A DNA stretch of 9,677 nt, from NCBI GenBank assembly GCA_012798145.1, contig JAAZNT010000039.1:1-9677 (forward strand), written 5' to 3'. The notes under the pieces are model-generated. The model saw nothing but the letters and a program-made list of their open reading frames with translations, did not search any database and was not told where the DNA came from. The translations under genes and the position numbers were made by a program. Origin of the DNA: Thermoanaerobaculaceae bacterium. Its GTDB lineage: Bacteria; Acidobacteriota; UBA4820. Positions 1 through 8,800 of this stretch are shown piece after piece. Each line of letters opens with the position of its first letter. Positions within the stretch are counted from its first letter, which is position 1.

Positions 1-3000
1 GAAAAAGAAATAACCGTGAAAATAGAAAAGTTTGCGGGAGAAAAGCATTTCATTCTCAAGAATTTTGAAAATTCAAATAAAATTCTGAAATTAAAATCGA
101 AAAATTATAAAATAATCGAAAAAATACAAGGCGACATCTTTCTTATAAAATCAAATTTTGAAGGCGTTGAAACACTGAAAAAACTTTTTCCAGAATCTTT
201 GTTGATTGAATACAAGCCGCTCTACAAAATTGACCCTTCGCTTCTTTATTCAAATTGGAAAGAGGCGGTTGTTGTTGAAGCGCTTCTCCATAAAGGCGAA
301 AAACCCGAATCTCTTTCTCGTGAAATAAAGAAACATTTTTTCATAACCGCTCTGGGAGATGAAAAAAGCGGCTTCCGCTTGCGATGGCTTGTGGAAATAA
401 GTCAAATCTCAACATTTGCAAGAGAGCTTTCCAATTATGATGAGGTTTGCCTTATCTATCCTTGGTTTCTCCCTTCCCCACTGAACGACGATTCAATATG
501 GGTTATACAAAGTTATGACACAGCAAACAAGAGAAACTACTCCCTATCCGCAGTTATGTTCAATCACTCAATTCTCGGGCAGAATGAAATTGCAACAATT
601 TGCGACACAGGGCTTGATAACGATATGTGTTACTTTTCATACGACACACTTGGTTATGCCACCGCTCAATATCCCGCCCTTCCACAAACAGGACAGATTG
701 ACTTGACAAAAAAAGTTATCGCTTATTCAGTTCTTCCCGGCGCAACCGCATACGACAACGATTCAAACTGCGGAGCATTCAACCAATACCACGGAACGCA
801 CACAAGCGGAACGCTTGTCGGCGACAATTTTGCAAATCTCTCTTCAGAATCTAATATCGGGCACGACACTGCGGACGGAATGGCTCCGATGGCAAAACTC
901 TACTTTCAAGACGCCGGAGATGACATTTCCGGCTGTCTTTCTGGACTTGCCAGCGACTACCGTCTGATTTTCAAACAAAGTTATGATGTAGGGGCAAGAG
1001 TTCATTCAAACTCTTGGGGAGCGGAGGCAAACGGCGAATACACAACAGACTCTTTTTCTGTTGATGATTTCTGCTACAACAACGATGATTTTGTTATATG
1101 CTTTGCTGCTGGAAACAGCGGCTATCTCTCCCAGACTATCAACACGCCGGCGACAGCAAAGAATTGCATCACTGTTGGAAGTTTGACAAACGGCTCTATC
1201 GGTAGCAACAAGGTTTCAGATTTTTCTTCAAAAGGTCCGACAAAAGACGGAAGAATAAAGCCCGAACTTTGCGCTCCGGGAGAAAATATTTTGTCGGCTT
1301 CAGGAACATCTTCATCAGAAGATAGAAACTGCTCTTTTAAAGCGATGAGCGGAACTTCTATGGCAACTCCTACGCTTGCTGGCGGGGCTGTTCTTTTGAG
1401 AAATTATTTCACTCAAGGTTTTTACCCTTCGGGAGAGAAGAATCCTTCAGATTCTTTCAACCCCACTTCTGCTCTCATAAAAAGCGCTCTTGTCGCAGGG
1501 GCAATGGATGTCGGCGAAAAAGATTTTCCCAATTTTGTAGAAGGGTTTGGAAGAATCAATCTTGACAGATTCTGCTATTTCAAGACAAACGAAAAGGATA
1601 ATTTGAGGGCAATCGCCTATGATGTTAGAAATTATGCGGGAATAAAAGAGGGGGAAGAGATGGTTTTCAAAATCCCAGCCAAGGGGTATTTGAAAGCGGT
1701 TCTCTCTTGGACAGACCCACCCGCGTCGCTTCTATCTTCCCAAACGCTTGTTAATAATCTTGACCTCAAAGTGATTTCGCCCTCCGGTCAAGTTTATTAC
1801 GGCAACAATTTTCAAAACGGCAATTCAGTTTCAGGAGGAAGCGCTGATTCGACAAACAACACAGAAATGTTTTTTCTTGAAAACTGCGAAGAAGGAATTT
1901 GGAAGATCGCCATAGTTGGAAGCGATATAAAAGGAACTCTCGATTATCCTTACTCTGACAGACAGGGTTTCGCTTTGGCAATTGTGAAAGAATACGGCGA
2001 TTCACCGCAGAACGCTCCCCAAATCACAGCACTCTCAGACGCTGGAAGTGAAGGAGTAAGAATTGAATGGAATTTGACCGAAGGTGCGGATAGTTACTCA
2101 ATTTACAGAATTGACGAGAATGGCGACAATATCAACAAACAAACTTTCATAGGACAGACATCAGAAAACTTTTTTTATGACACAAAAGTTCAGGGAGGAT
2201 ACTCCTATTCATACTTTGTCAGAGCGCTAAAAAATGGTTTTGAAGGTGAATCTTCTCAAAGAGAGAGCATAATTTACAGCGGCAACTGTTCCCTGCTTCC
2301 AAGTTTCAGCGGTGTTAAGGAATGGCAGAACGATTATTCAACCGACTCCTGCGACATCATTCTTTCTTGGGATAACGCTGTTTCAAAATGTCCTCTCGGA
2401 AATGAAATGAGTTACAACATTTATAGAGAGAGTTTCCCTAATTTTTCCCCCTCTCAAGGCAACAGAATAGCAAAGGGAGTCATAGGTCTTTCCTATGAAG
2501 ATGCTCAGGTGCCTGCTAATTCAACATTCTACTATATTGTCAGAAGCGAAGATTCCACGACTATGAACAGCGGTCCAGCAAACGGAGGCAACGAAGACAG
2601 GAATTTGAAATGGATAAACGCAACTCCCTTCGGAAACGACGAAGAAATCGGAAATCTCTCTGACGACGGAGGAGACACATTTGCCCTTTTGGCTATGGAA
2701 GAGCCATTTATAATTTCAACTCTTACAAACCACACGCCAAACGGAAGGTATTGCTATTCGCTCTCAAAAAATGGAGAACCATATCCAAACAGCGTTTGCG
2801 CTTCTTTGTATTCGCCAAAAATTAAAGTCGCATCATCAGATTCGGAGTTTTCATATTACACAAAATACAATCTTGAATACGGTTGGGACGGCGTTGCCGT
2901 TGAGATTTCTGAAGACGGCGGAGAAAATTTTGTACCGTCTATCCCTAATGAAAATTATCCATCATCCTTCTTTCTCACAGGTGACCCGCCGATAAACAGT

Positions 3001-4068
3001 TGCCATTTCCCTTCAACTCAGGGATGTTTCAGCGGTCCTCAACTTAACGACTCGCTCACAGAGTGGCAAAAGTTCAGCCACAATCTTGGAAGTTACAAAG
3101 GAAAAGAGATAATTGTAAGATGGAGATTCAGTTCTGACCCCGCCTCTCAATATGATGGTTTTTTCCTTGATGACATAACATTCAAAAATGTTTACATCAA
3201 AAGACAATGCGCAAGCAAAACCCCCACTATAATTTTTGACAAGAGCCAATACAACTGCGAAGACACTGCGGAAATAACTGCTAAATACTATGACAAAAAA
3301 GGCGCAAAAACTCTTTCCGCTTTGGTTTATAGCGATAGCGAAGAAATCCCGGAAAACATTTTGCTTTATGAAAATCCTTTAAATTCGGGGATTTTCTCAT
3401 CGCAGGTTCTTCTAACAAGCGAAACAGTAAACGGTGACGGAAAAATTGGCGTAAAAGACAAAGACAAGATAACAGCGACTATTTCCTCAGATTCTCAATC
3501 TTTCTCCGCAGAATCTTCCATAGACTGCCTTCCTCCACAATTAACTCTTCTGGCAATTGCATTTTCAAATGGTCTGGAAGCAGAAATCTCTTTTGAGACG
3601 AGCGAAATGACAACCGCGGTTTTAAGATACGGCGAAACAGAAGAGACGCATAATTCAATAGTTGACGAGAGCTTATCGCTTTCCCACCGCATTAAAATAT
3701 CTTCCCTTTCTCCCTGCACTCAATACTATTACTCCATTTCGCTTAAGGATTATGCAAACAATTCTTACCAATCAGACATAAAAACTTTCAAAACAAAAAT
3801 GTGCTATCCCGCCCCCATAATCCAAAGCATTAAAATTCTAAAAGACCCCTTCAGGCTTCAAATTGCAGGCGCAAATTTTCAGGAAGACGCTAAAGTTATG
3901 ATTGACGGCAATTTTGTCCCTCAAACAAAATTTAAAAACTCAACAACACTAATCGCAAAAAAAGGGAATTCGCTAAAAGCAATGCTTCCAAAAGGGAAAC
4001 AGGTTTCTGTAACAGTTGTCAATTCAAGCGATCAAACCACATCCCCGCCGTTTTATTTTACAAGGTAA
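1..4068 (+). CDS. KP-43-type subtilisin-like serine protease (S8 family), multi-domain, 5' end missing
   Basis: Probable extracellular endopeptidase. Residues are counted from the GTG at 16. Residues ~25-165 resemble the KP-43-type prodomain (IEYKPLYKIDPSL, then NDDSIWVIQS). The S8 catalytic domain spans ~180-530: Asp197 in CDTGLD, His259 in HGTHTSG, oxyanion Asn367 in AAGNSG and Ser448 in SGTSMATP, so it should be active. Residues ~545-660 match the beta-sandwich that follows the catalytic domain in KP-43 (LSWTDPP, TLVNNLDLKVISPSG, QGFALAIV). Next come two fibronectin-III-like modules (~667-750, ~770-855), a jelly-roll module (~865-1062, FFLDDITF), an Ig-like module (~1066-1170), a fibronectin/phosphatase-N-like module (~1172-1260), and a TIG-like C-terminal domain (1265-1350) shared with the convergent neighbour. 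The frame is open to base 1. GTG16 has no Shine-Dalgarno site and gives no signal peptide, so the real start is probably upstream. The family call is firm; the substrate and the exact tail folds are inferred. Confidence 0.95.
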   Translation, partial: EKEITVKIEKFAGEKHFILKNFENSNKILKLKSKNYKIIEKIQGDIFLIKSNFEGVETLKKLFPESLLIEYKPLYKIDPSLLYSNWKEAVVVEALLHKGEKPESLSREIKKHFFITALGDEKSGFRLRWLVEISQISTFARELSNYDEVCLIYPWFLPSPLNDDSIWVIQSYDTANKRNYSLSAVMFNHSILGQNEIATICDTGLDNDMCYFSYDTLGYATAQYPALPQTGQIDLTKKVIAYSVLPGATAYDNDSNCGAFNQYHGTHTSGTLVGDNFANLSSESNIGHDTADGMAPMAKLYFQDAGDDISGCLSGLASDYRLIFKQSYDVGARVHSNSWGAEANGEYTTDSFSVDDFCYNNDDFVICFAAGNSGYLSQTINTPATAKNCITVGSLTNGSIGSNKVSDFSSKGPTKDGRIKPELCAPGENILSASGTSSSEDRNCSFKAMSGTSMATPTLAGGAVLLRNYFTQGFYPSGEKNPSDSFNPTSALIKSALVAGAMDVGEKDFPNFVEGFGRINLDRFCYFKTNEKDNLRAIAYDVRNYAGIKEGEEMVFKIPAKGYLKAVLSWTDPPASLLSSQTLVNNLDLKVISPSGQVYYGNNFQNGNSVSGGSADSTNNTEMFFLENCEEGIWKIAIVGSDIKGTLDYPYSDRQGFALAIVKEYGDSPQNAPQITALSDAGSEGVRIEWNLTEGADSYSIYRIDENGDNINKQTFIGQTSENFFYDTKVQGGYSYSYFVRALKNGFEGESSQRESIIYSGNCSLLPSFSGVKEWQNDYSTDSCDIILSWDNAVSKCPLGNEMSYNIYRESFPNFSPSQGNRIAKGVIGLSYEDAQVPANSTFYYIVRSEDSTTMNSGPANGGNEDRNLKWINATPFGNDEEIGNLSDDGGDTFALLAMEEPFIISTLTNHTPNGRYCYSLSKNGEPYPNSVCASLYSPKIKVASSDSEFSYYTKYNLEYGWDGVAVEISEDGGENFVPSIPNENYPSSFFLTGDPPINSCHFPSTQGCFSGPQLNDSLTEWQKFSHNLGSYKGKEIIVRWRFSSDPASQYDGFFLDDITFKNVYIKRQCASKTPTIIFDKSQYNCEDTAEITAKYYDKKGAKTLSALVYSDSEEIPENILLYENPLNSGIFSSQVLLTSETVNGDGKIGVKDKDKITATISSDSQSFSAESSIDCLPPQLTLLAIAFSNGLEAEISFETSEMTTAVLRYGETEETHNSIVDESLSLSHRIKISSLSPCTQYYYSISLKDYANNSYQSDIKTFKTKMCYPAPIIQSIKILKDPFRLQIAGANFQEDAKVMIDGNFVPQTKFKNSTTLIAKKGNSLKAMLPKGKQVSVTVVNSSDQTTSPPFYFTR

Positions 4069-4116
4069 TCACCAACTGAATCCTTCGGAACAGTTAATCT
4101 ACCTTGTAAAATAAAA
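4051..4116. repeat. Inverted repeat spanning the two convergent stop codons (possible bidirectional terminator)
   Basis: TTTTATTTTACAAGGTA at 4051-4067 is matched by its exact reverse complement at 4100-4116, a 17-base perfect stem. The 32-base spacer holds a second small stem (AACTG at 4074-4078 with CAGTT at 4091-4095, and TCC/GGA around a TTC loop inside it). Both arms are coding: each encodes the last residues FYFTR and most of the stop codon of one of the two convergent genes. No T-run follows on either strand, so a classical rho-independent terminator is not clear, but the structure may still stop or stabilise transcript ends from both sides. Confidence 0.85.
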
Positions 4117-5766
4117 ACAGTCGGATTGGTTTCCATCGGGGTTTATCACCTGAATGCAAACTCTCTCACCTTTTGGAAGTTTCTTTTTCAAATTGCTTCC
4201 CGATAGAACAATTTTTGTTCTGTTTGTTTTGTCCTTTCCTTTGTATTCAACACTTCCAACTTTTTCTCCATTTATATAAACTTTGCACCCTTTTTCAAAA
4301 TTCCAACCCGTAAGTTTTAACCTAAAAGGGCTTGAAAGTTTTTGAATTGATATAATGCCGGGGAATTTGTCGCCACAAACGAGCCAGTCAGAAAGATAAT
4401 TTGCATAATCTACTGCAACAAAGTCTCCATCTGCTTCAAAATTATTAGGAAAATATTTTGAAAAAGTAAGGTCTAAAGGGGTAATGCTGACATTGGTAGA
4501 AATTAATTCTGCGTCGTCGGACCAGTCAGGATAACAATTCTCAGGATAATCTCCCTCAGATGAAAGAGAAAGCAGAATCCCGCCTCTGCGAGTAAAACCT
4601 TCATACCCCCCATAAGTGCTGATTACAAGGTTGTCTCCATTCCTGTAGATGCTATTTCCCCACTCATCAAGGTCAACCTCTTTAACCCATTTCAATATGC
4701 CATCTTTATCTATTTTTATAAAATTTCCTCCCATTGATTCTTGTTGTTGATCCATCACAATAACTCCCCCATCTTCTGTTTCAATTATTCCTCTATAAAC
4801 ATAATATTCAAAAGGATATGACGGATGAGAAACATTTCTTTGCCAGATGATATTTCCTTCTGCATCAAGCTTCATAATGAAAGCCCCTTCGTGGCGAGGA
4901 AACTTACAAGATATTATAAAAAATCCACCATCAGAAGAAGAACAAATAAATGGTTCCATTAGATAGTCAAGATATGGGGGCGGCATACTATTATTAAAAC
5001 CTTTTGCCCAAACAAGTTCACCCTCTTTATTAAATGAAGCTAACGCTGTCCTGACGCTATCGCTATCTTCGTAAGAAAAAATTACAACAAAATTGTTGTT
5101 CTGAATAAAAGTCCCTTTCCATTTTCCAACTGGAATATGGGCGTCGTCTATGAAATAGGTTGCCCAAACAAATTTCTTCAATGAAACATCATATTTTGCA
5201 AAGGCAGATGAGTTAAGAGAATAGTTCCCTACGATAAAATAATTATCATCTGGAGTTTTTATACATTCCCCAACTAAATCATAATCTGTAATTTTTTGAC
5301 TAATAAGATTTCCCCTATCGTCAAATAAGAGGGAACAGGCAGAAAGAGAATTCACCATCACTCCTTTTATCACTACTATAAAAGTTCCATCTTTGTTGTC
5401 AATAACGCCTTCAACATTGTAAACTCCCGTATTTAAATAATCTGGAGGTCCAAAAGACGCTGAGTTATATAAATATTTTGCCCATTTTAAATTTCCATGC
5501 TTATCTGTTTCGGCAACATAAATAAACCAATAGTCGCAAACATAAGCATCCTTATTAAGCCAAAAACAGTCAAAACCTCCTGCATCCGCAAGAACATAGT
5601 TTCCATTACTAAGCAAGTATGAATGGCTAAAAGCAAAATTAGGTGAATCTAACATCTGCGATTCATCATAAGCGTGAAACCATTTTTCTTCACTAAAATT
5701 TTTTACGCAAAATAAAAAAGCAATGGTAGCCAAAATAATTATTTGCGATATTTTTGCCGTTTTCAT
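4099..5766 (-). CDS. Secreted beta-propeller-like repeat protein with TIG-like C-terminal domain
   Basis: Function not recognised. The 555-residue product starts with a Sec-type signal peptide (MKTAK, then a hydrophobic stretch IIILATIAFLF, residues ~9-19). Cys20 is preceded by FLF, which does not fit a lipobox, so export rather than lipidation is favoured. Residues ~35-410 contain about six or seven degenerate repeats of 50-65 residues. Each pairs an [S/E]DGGFxII-like strand with a D-x-x-G-x-[L/I]-x-W strand: DKHGNLKWAK (~86), NKEGELVWAK (~245), DAEGNIIWQR (~300), DKDGILKWVK (~352). This pattern suggests a beta-propeller, seen in many bacterial surface proteins, with a binding or structural role. 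Residues ~469-555 are homologous to the end of the convergent protease and end in the same FYFTR. ATG at 5766 is chosen for its GGAGG site six bases upstream. It lies 57 bases after gene 3 and is probably co-transcribed with it. Confidence 0.9.
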   Translation of the reverse strand: MKTAKISQIIILATIAFLFCVKNFSEEKWFHAYDESQMLDSPNFAFSHSYLLSNGNYVLADAGGFDCFWLNKDAYVCDYWFIYVAETDKHGNLKWAKYLYNSASFGPPDYLNTGVYNVEGVIDNKDGTFIVVIKGVMVNSLSACSLLFDDRGNLISQKITDYDLVGECIKTPDDNYFIVGNYSLNSSAFAKYDVSLKKFVWATYFIDDAHIPVGKWKGTFIQNNNFVVIFSYEDSDSVRTALASFNKEGELVWAKGFNNSMPPPYLDYLMEPFICSSSDGGFFIISCKFPRHEGAFIMKLDAEGNIIWQRNVSHPSYPFEYYVYRGIIETEDGGVIVMDQQQESMGGNFIKIDKDGILKWVKEVDLDEWGNSIYRNGDNLVISTYGGYEGFTRRGGILLSLSSEGDYPENCYPDWSDDAELISTNVSITPLDLTFSKYFPNNFEADGDFVAVDYANYLSDWLVCGDKFPGIISIQKLSSPFRLKLTGWNFEKGCKVYINGEKVGSVEYKGKDKTNRTKIVLSGSNLKKKLPKGERVCIQVINPDGNQSDCFYFTR

Positions 5767-5772
5767 CTTTTT

Positions 5773-5777
5773 CCTCC
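5773..5777 (-). promoter_or_regulatory. Ribosome binding site of the propeller-like gene
   Basis: The minus strand reads GGAGG here, six bases before the ATG at 5764-5766. This strong Shine-Dalgarno match fixes the start and places it directly before a signal peptide. Confidence 0.88.
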
Positions 5778-5790
5778 GTAAAAGGACAAC

Positions 5791-5818
5791 GGGGTGGGAA
5801 TTACCCCACCCCTTTTTT
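5791..5818. terminator. GC-rich hairpin with T-run between gene 3 and gene 2 (possible terminator or attenuator)
   Basis: An eight-base-pair perfect stem (GGGGTGGG at 5791-5798 with CCCACCCC at 5805-5812) closes a six-base loop. On the plus strand it is followed at once by six T, the form of a rho-independent terminator. On the minus strand, the direction of both flanking genes, the run becomes an A-tract before the stem. What follows the stem is only partly U-rich (GTTGTCCTTTT). It may therefore be a weak or partial terminator, or a stability hairpin, in the gene 3 to gene 2 transcript, and a better terminator for antisense transcription. It ends 13 bases before the gene 2 ribosome binding site. 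Confidence 0.6.
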
Positions 5819-5823
5819 CTTTC

Positions 5824-8800
5824 CTACAAATGGGGGTTAGAAATTGCCCCAATTTTTATTGTTATCGTTTTGGATGCAGAAAGTCCATTTCCATCAACAG
5901 CGGTAACTTTGGCGCTATAAATACCATTGGAATTATAGGTATGCTTAGGGTTTTGCTCTGTTGATTCAGCACCATCTCCAAACTGCCATAAAAATGAATA
6001 TGGCGGCTGCCCTCCTGAAACGCTGCAACTAAAAGTGATTTCAACAGGAGCTGAGGATGAAGAAGTTGGAGAGGCAGTGGCTGAAAGAGTTAACCCTGAT
6101 GAAACCGTTATTGTTTTGCTTGCTTGAACGGTGTTTCCATAAGAATCTGTTACTTTGCAAGTGGCAGTGTAGCTTCCCACATTGCTATAAGTATGACTTA
6201 CAGACATCTTATTAGAGCCGGAATCGGTCTGCCCATCTCCAAAGTTCCATTCAAAGTTCGTATAATAACCGCTTCCTCCCGTTGGATTACAAGCAAAATT
6301 AACATTTAAAGGTGGGGGACCGCTTTCAGGGTTTGCAGTAATGGTTGCTGAAATATTGCCTCCAACTGTTATGGTTACGCTTGCACTTCCTGTTCTTCCT
6401 ATACAATTTCCACTTCCTATTTCTGTTACATTTAAAACCACTTGATATGTTCCGTTTTGTGAAAATTGGTGATTTATTTCATTTCCCATTCCTTGTTGAC
6501 CGTCTCCAAAATTCCAACTATATTGATAACTTCCGCAACCGCCGCTTACTGCTGTTGTAAAATAAACTGTTAAAGGAGCGGGACCTGAAGTTTTATCTGG
6601 AAATATAGATACTATCAGGTCGCCACTTCCAGAATAAGGGAAGAAGAAGGTATAGTAGAGAGTTTCTACAATTCCATAATCGCTTTTTGGCTCAACTTTA
6701 AATGTTGCTTGAATATCTGTTGTTGATGCTTGCTTCGCAATATTGAGGCTCACATTAGCGCTTCTTAAATTTTTATTGCATCCTGATACTCCATCTGTTG
6801 TTGTCGCTATCGGTGTTGCTGAAATCTTGGAACAATCGCCACTTATGCAACTTACATTACAGGTTATATTGTTTTCTCCCGGACCAACCTCAAAAGCGTC
6901 TACAGGTAATGGGTTTAATGTATCAAGATTGTTAAAAAGCCAGCTGCATTTTTGCCCTAAGGTAATGCAATCACTTGTTCCATAAAAAGATGGAACATAA
7001 GTCAAATAGGGAGCAGAAATTGTTCCCCAGTCCATAGTTTCAACTTTTGGTTGCACTAATCCAGGTTTATGAGAAGGAGCCCAACCAGCGAATTTGTTTC
7101 CATAGTCGGAAGTTCCAGCCTCAGGCCCTCTTAAGTCGTCGTAAGAACAAGTGCTGTCATTGTCATTGTAAACTTTTTGTATTCTATATATGTTGCTTCC
7201 AGAAAAAATGATTTTGTTTGTTGCATTATTTAATGGCCTGATTGCTTTATTCAAATATACACCATTCATCTTATATCCCACACTGTTTGCGGGACCATAA
7301 CCCATAGAGGCAGTAAAAGATGGTGGATATGGAGGTTTTGTAAATGTTAAGGCATTTTGTTTCACTGCCTGAAACCAATCTTTCCAAGTGAGTTTTGGTG
7401 CTGGCCATTTGGAATCTGATTTTGGATCAGTGGCATCGGGATTCCACATTCTAAGGCTCACTAATTGGCCACAAGCTATACACCTGTTAGGCGGGGCACA
7501 TACAGCAGGAGCACCATCCCTTGTCCACAATGCAGACCATACATTGCTTCCACATGAATTTGAAAGGGATTTAACCTTAACTCTTCCTTCATCCCCATCT
7601 GCCGCTTCTATACAAGGAAATTTTGTGTACCCGCTCGTTGTCTTACATACTCCGTTAGCAATTTGTCTAAAGGCAACAAGTCCATTTGCAGTAAATGTAA
7701 CTGATTCATTGCCAAGAACACTGAAAGTCGCAGGTGAAACTCCCAATATCTGAATTTTTTCTGGAAAACCATAGAAAAAACCTTTTTCCCCTGTCCCGCT
7801 TTCATTAGGTGGCGTATAACCCTTTGACCACGCTTTTTGCCCTGAACTGACAACTTTTACCTTAACATCACACTCGTTAAAATTATTTTTATCACTGCTA
7901 TCAGGCACTTGGCAGGTTATGATATTTCCATTTACACAGACATTTTGGGCTTGCCTTCCTGTTGTTGAGTTTGGGATTTTAAATTTAACTTTTAAAACAG
8001 AACTTGAGATATTGGTTCCTTGAGGAAGATTAAATCCATAGGTAGTTATAGTGACAGTAGCATGTTGAGTATGACCGCAACTGCAAATATTGGGAGGGTC
8101 TTTATGTGGAGTAATGTCAACAATAGAACATCCAGGCGTGTTTTGTCCAGGAATATCGCCGTCTTCGTCTTTTAATGAAGCACTAGCCGCCAATGTTTGA
8201 GAATATACATATAAGGCAATATCATCAATGTAAAATGTCGTAAATTTCGTCCCTTGGGCAGTATTTGCTTGGAATCTAAGTAAATAATCTTTTCCCGGTT
8301 GGACGCCTAATGCAGCCATAGATATAGGCATTCTTACCAACATCCAATCACTGCTTGGTTGAGTTATGGTTCCTATAAAATATGATTGAGAGGTTTCTAT
8401 ATCAATAAGATAAATTGAGAAGGAGTTGTCCTTTATCAATGTGCTGGCGCTGGCTGTTTTATAGAAGAAAGAAAGGGTTAAAACATCTTCAGAGTCATCA
8501 GGTATGGCAACAAAGTGTTCTGCAAATTCAAAACTTCCTGATAAGCTTCCCAATTGCATAGAAGAGATTCCATCATATACAAAACCCGAATCAAATTCTT
8601 TTACCAAAGGAAACTCTTCATCAGCCGTCGCTCCAACCCAGCCACTATAATAACCCTCAAAATCTGCTCCTTCCAGAAGATTTGAGCTTGTTATTTCGCA
8701 TCTTTTAAGTTTTCTTTCTCCTATGGGGTCTATAAGTTCGGCTTCAAGTGTATGAGGACCCGGTGTTAAATTTGACCAGTTCATAGGAACATCCAATCTC

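Noticed and set aside
4074..4095. Small hairpin between the convergent stops as a classical rho-independent terminator
   Set aside because: The stem is short and interrupted, and neither strand has a T-run after it; it is reported only as part of the larger inverted repeat.
5705..5766. Lipoprotein signal in the propeller-like protein (Cys20)
   Set aside because: The residues before the Cys are F-L-F, with a large aromatic at -1 and no small residue, unlike a lipobox.
7388..7753. 121-codon open frame on the plus strand inside the PKD-domain gene
   Set aside because: It lies wholly antisense to a well-supported domain-bearing gene, has no ribosome binding site of note and its product has no recognisable motif.
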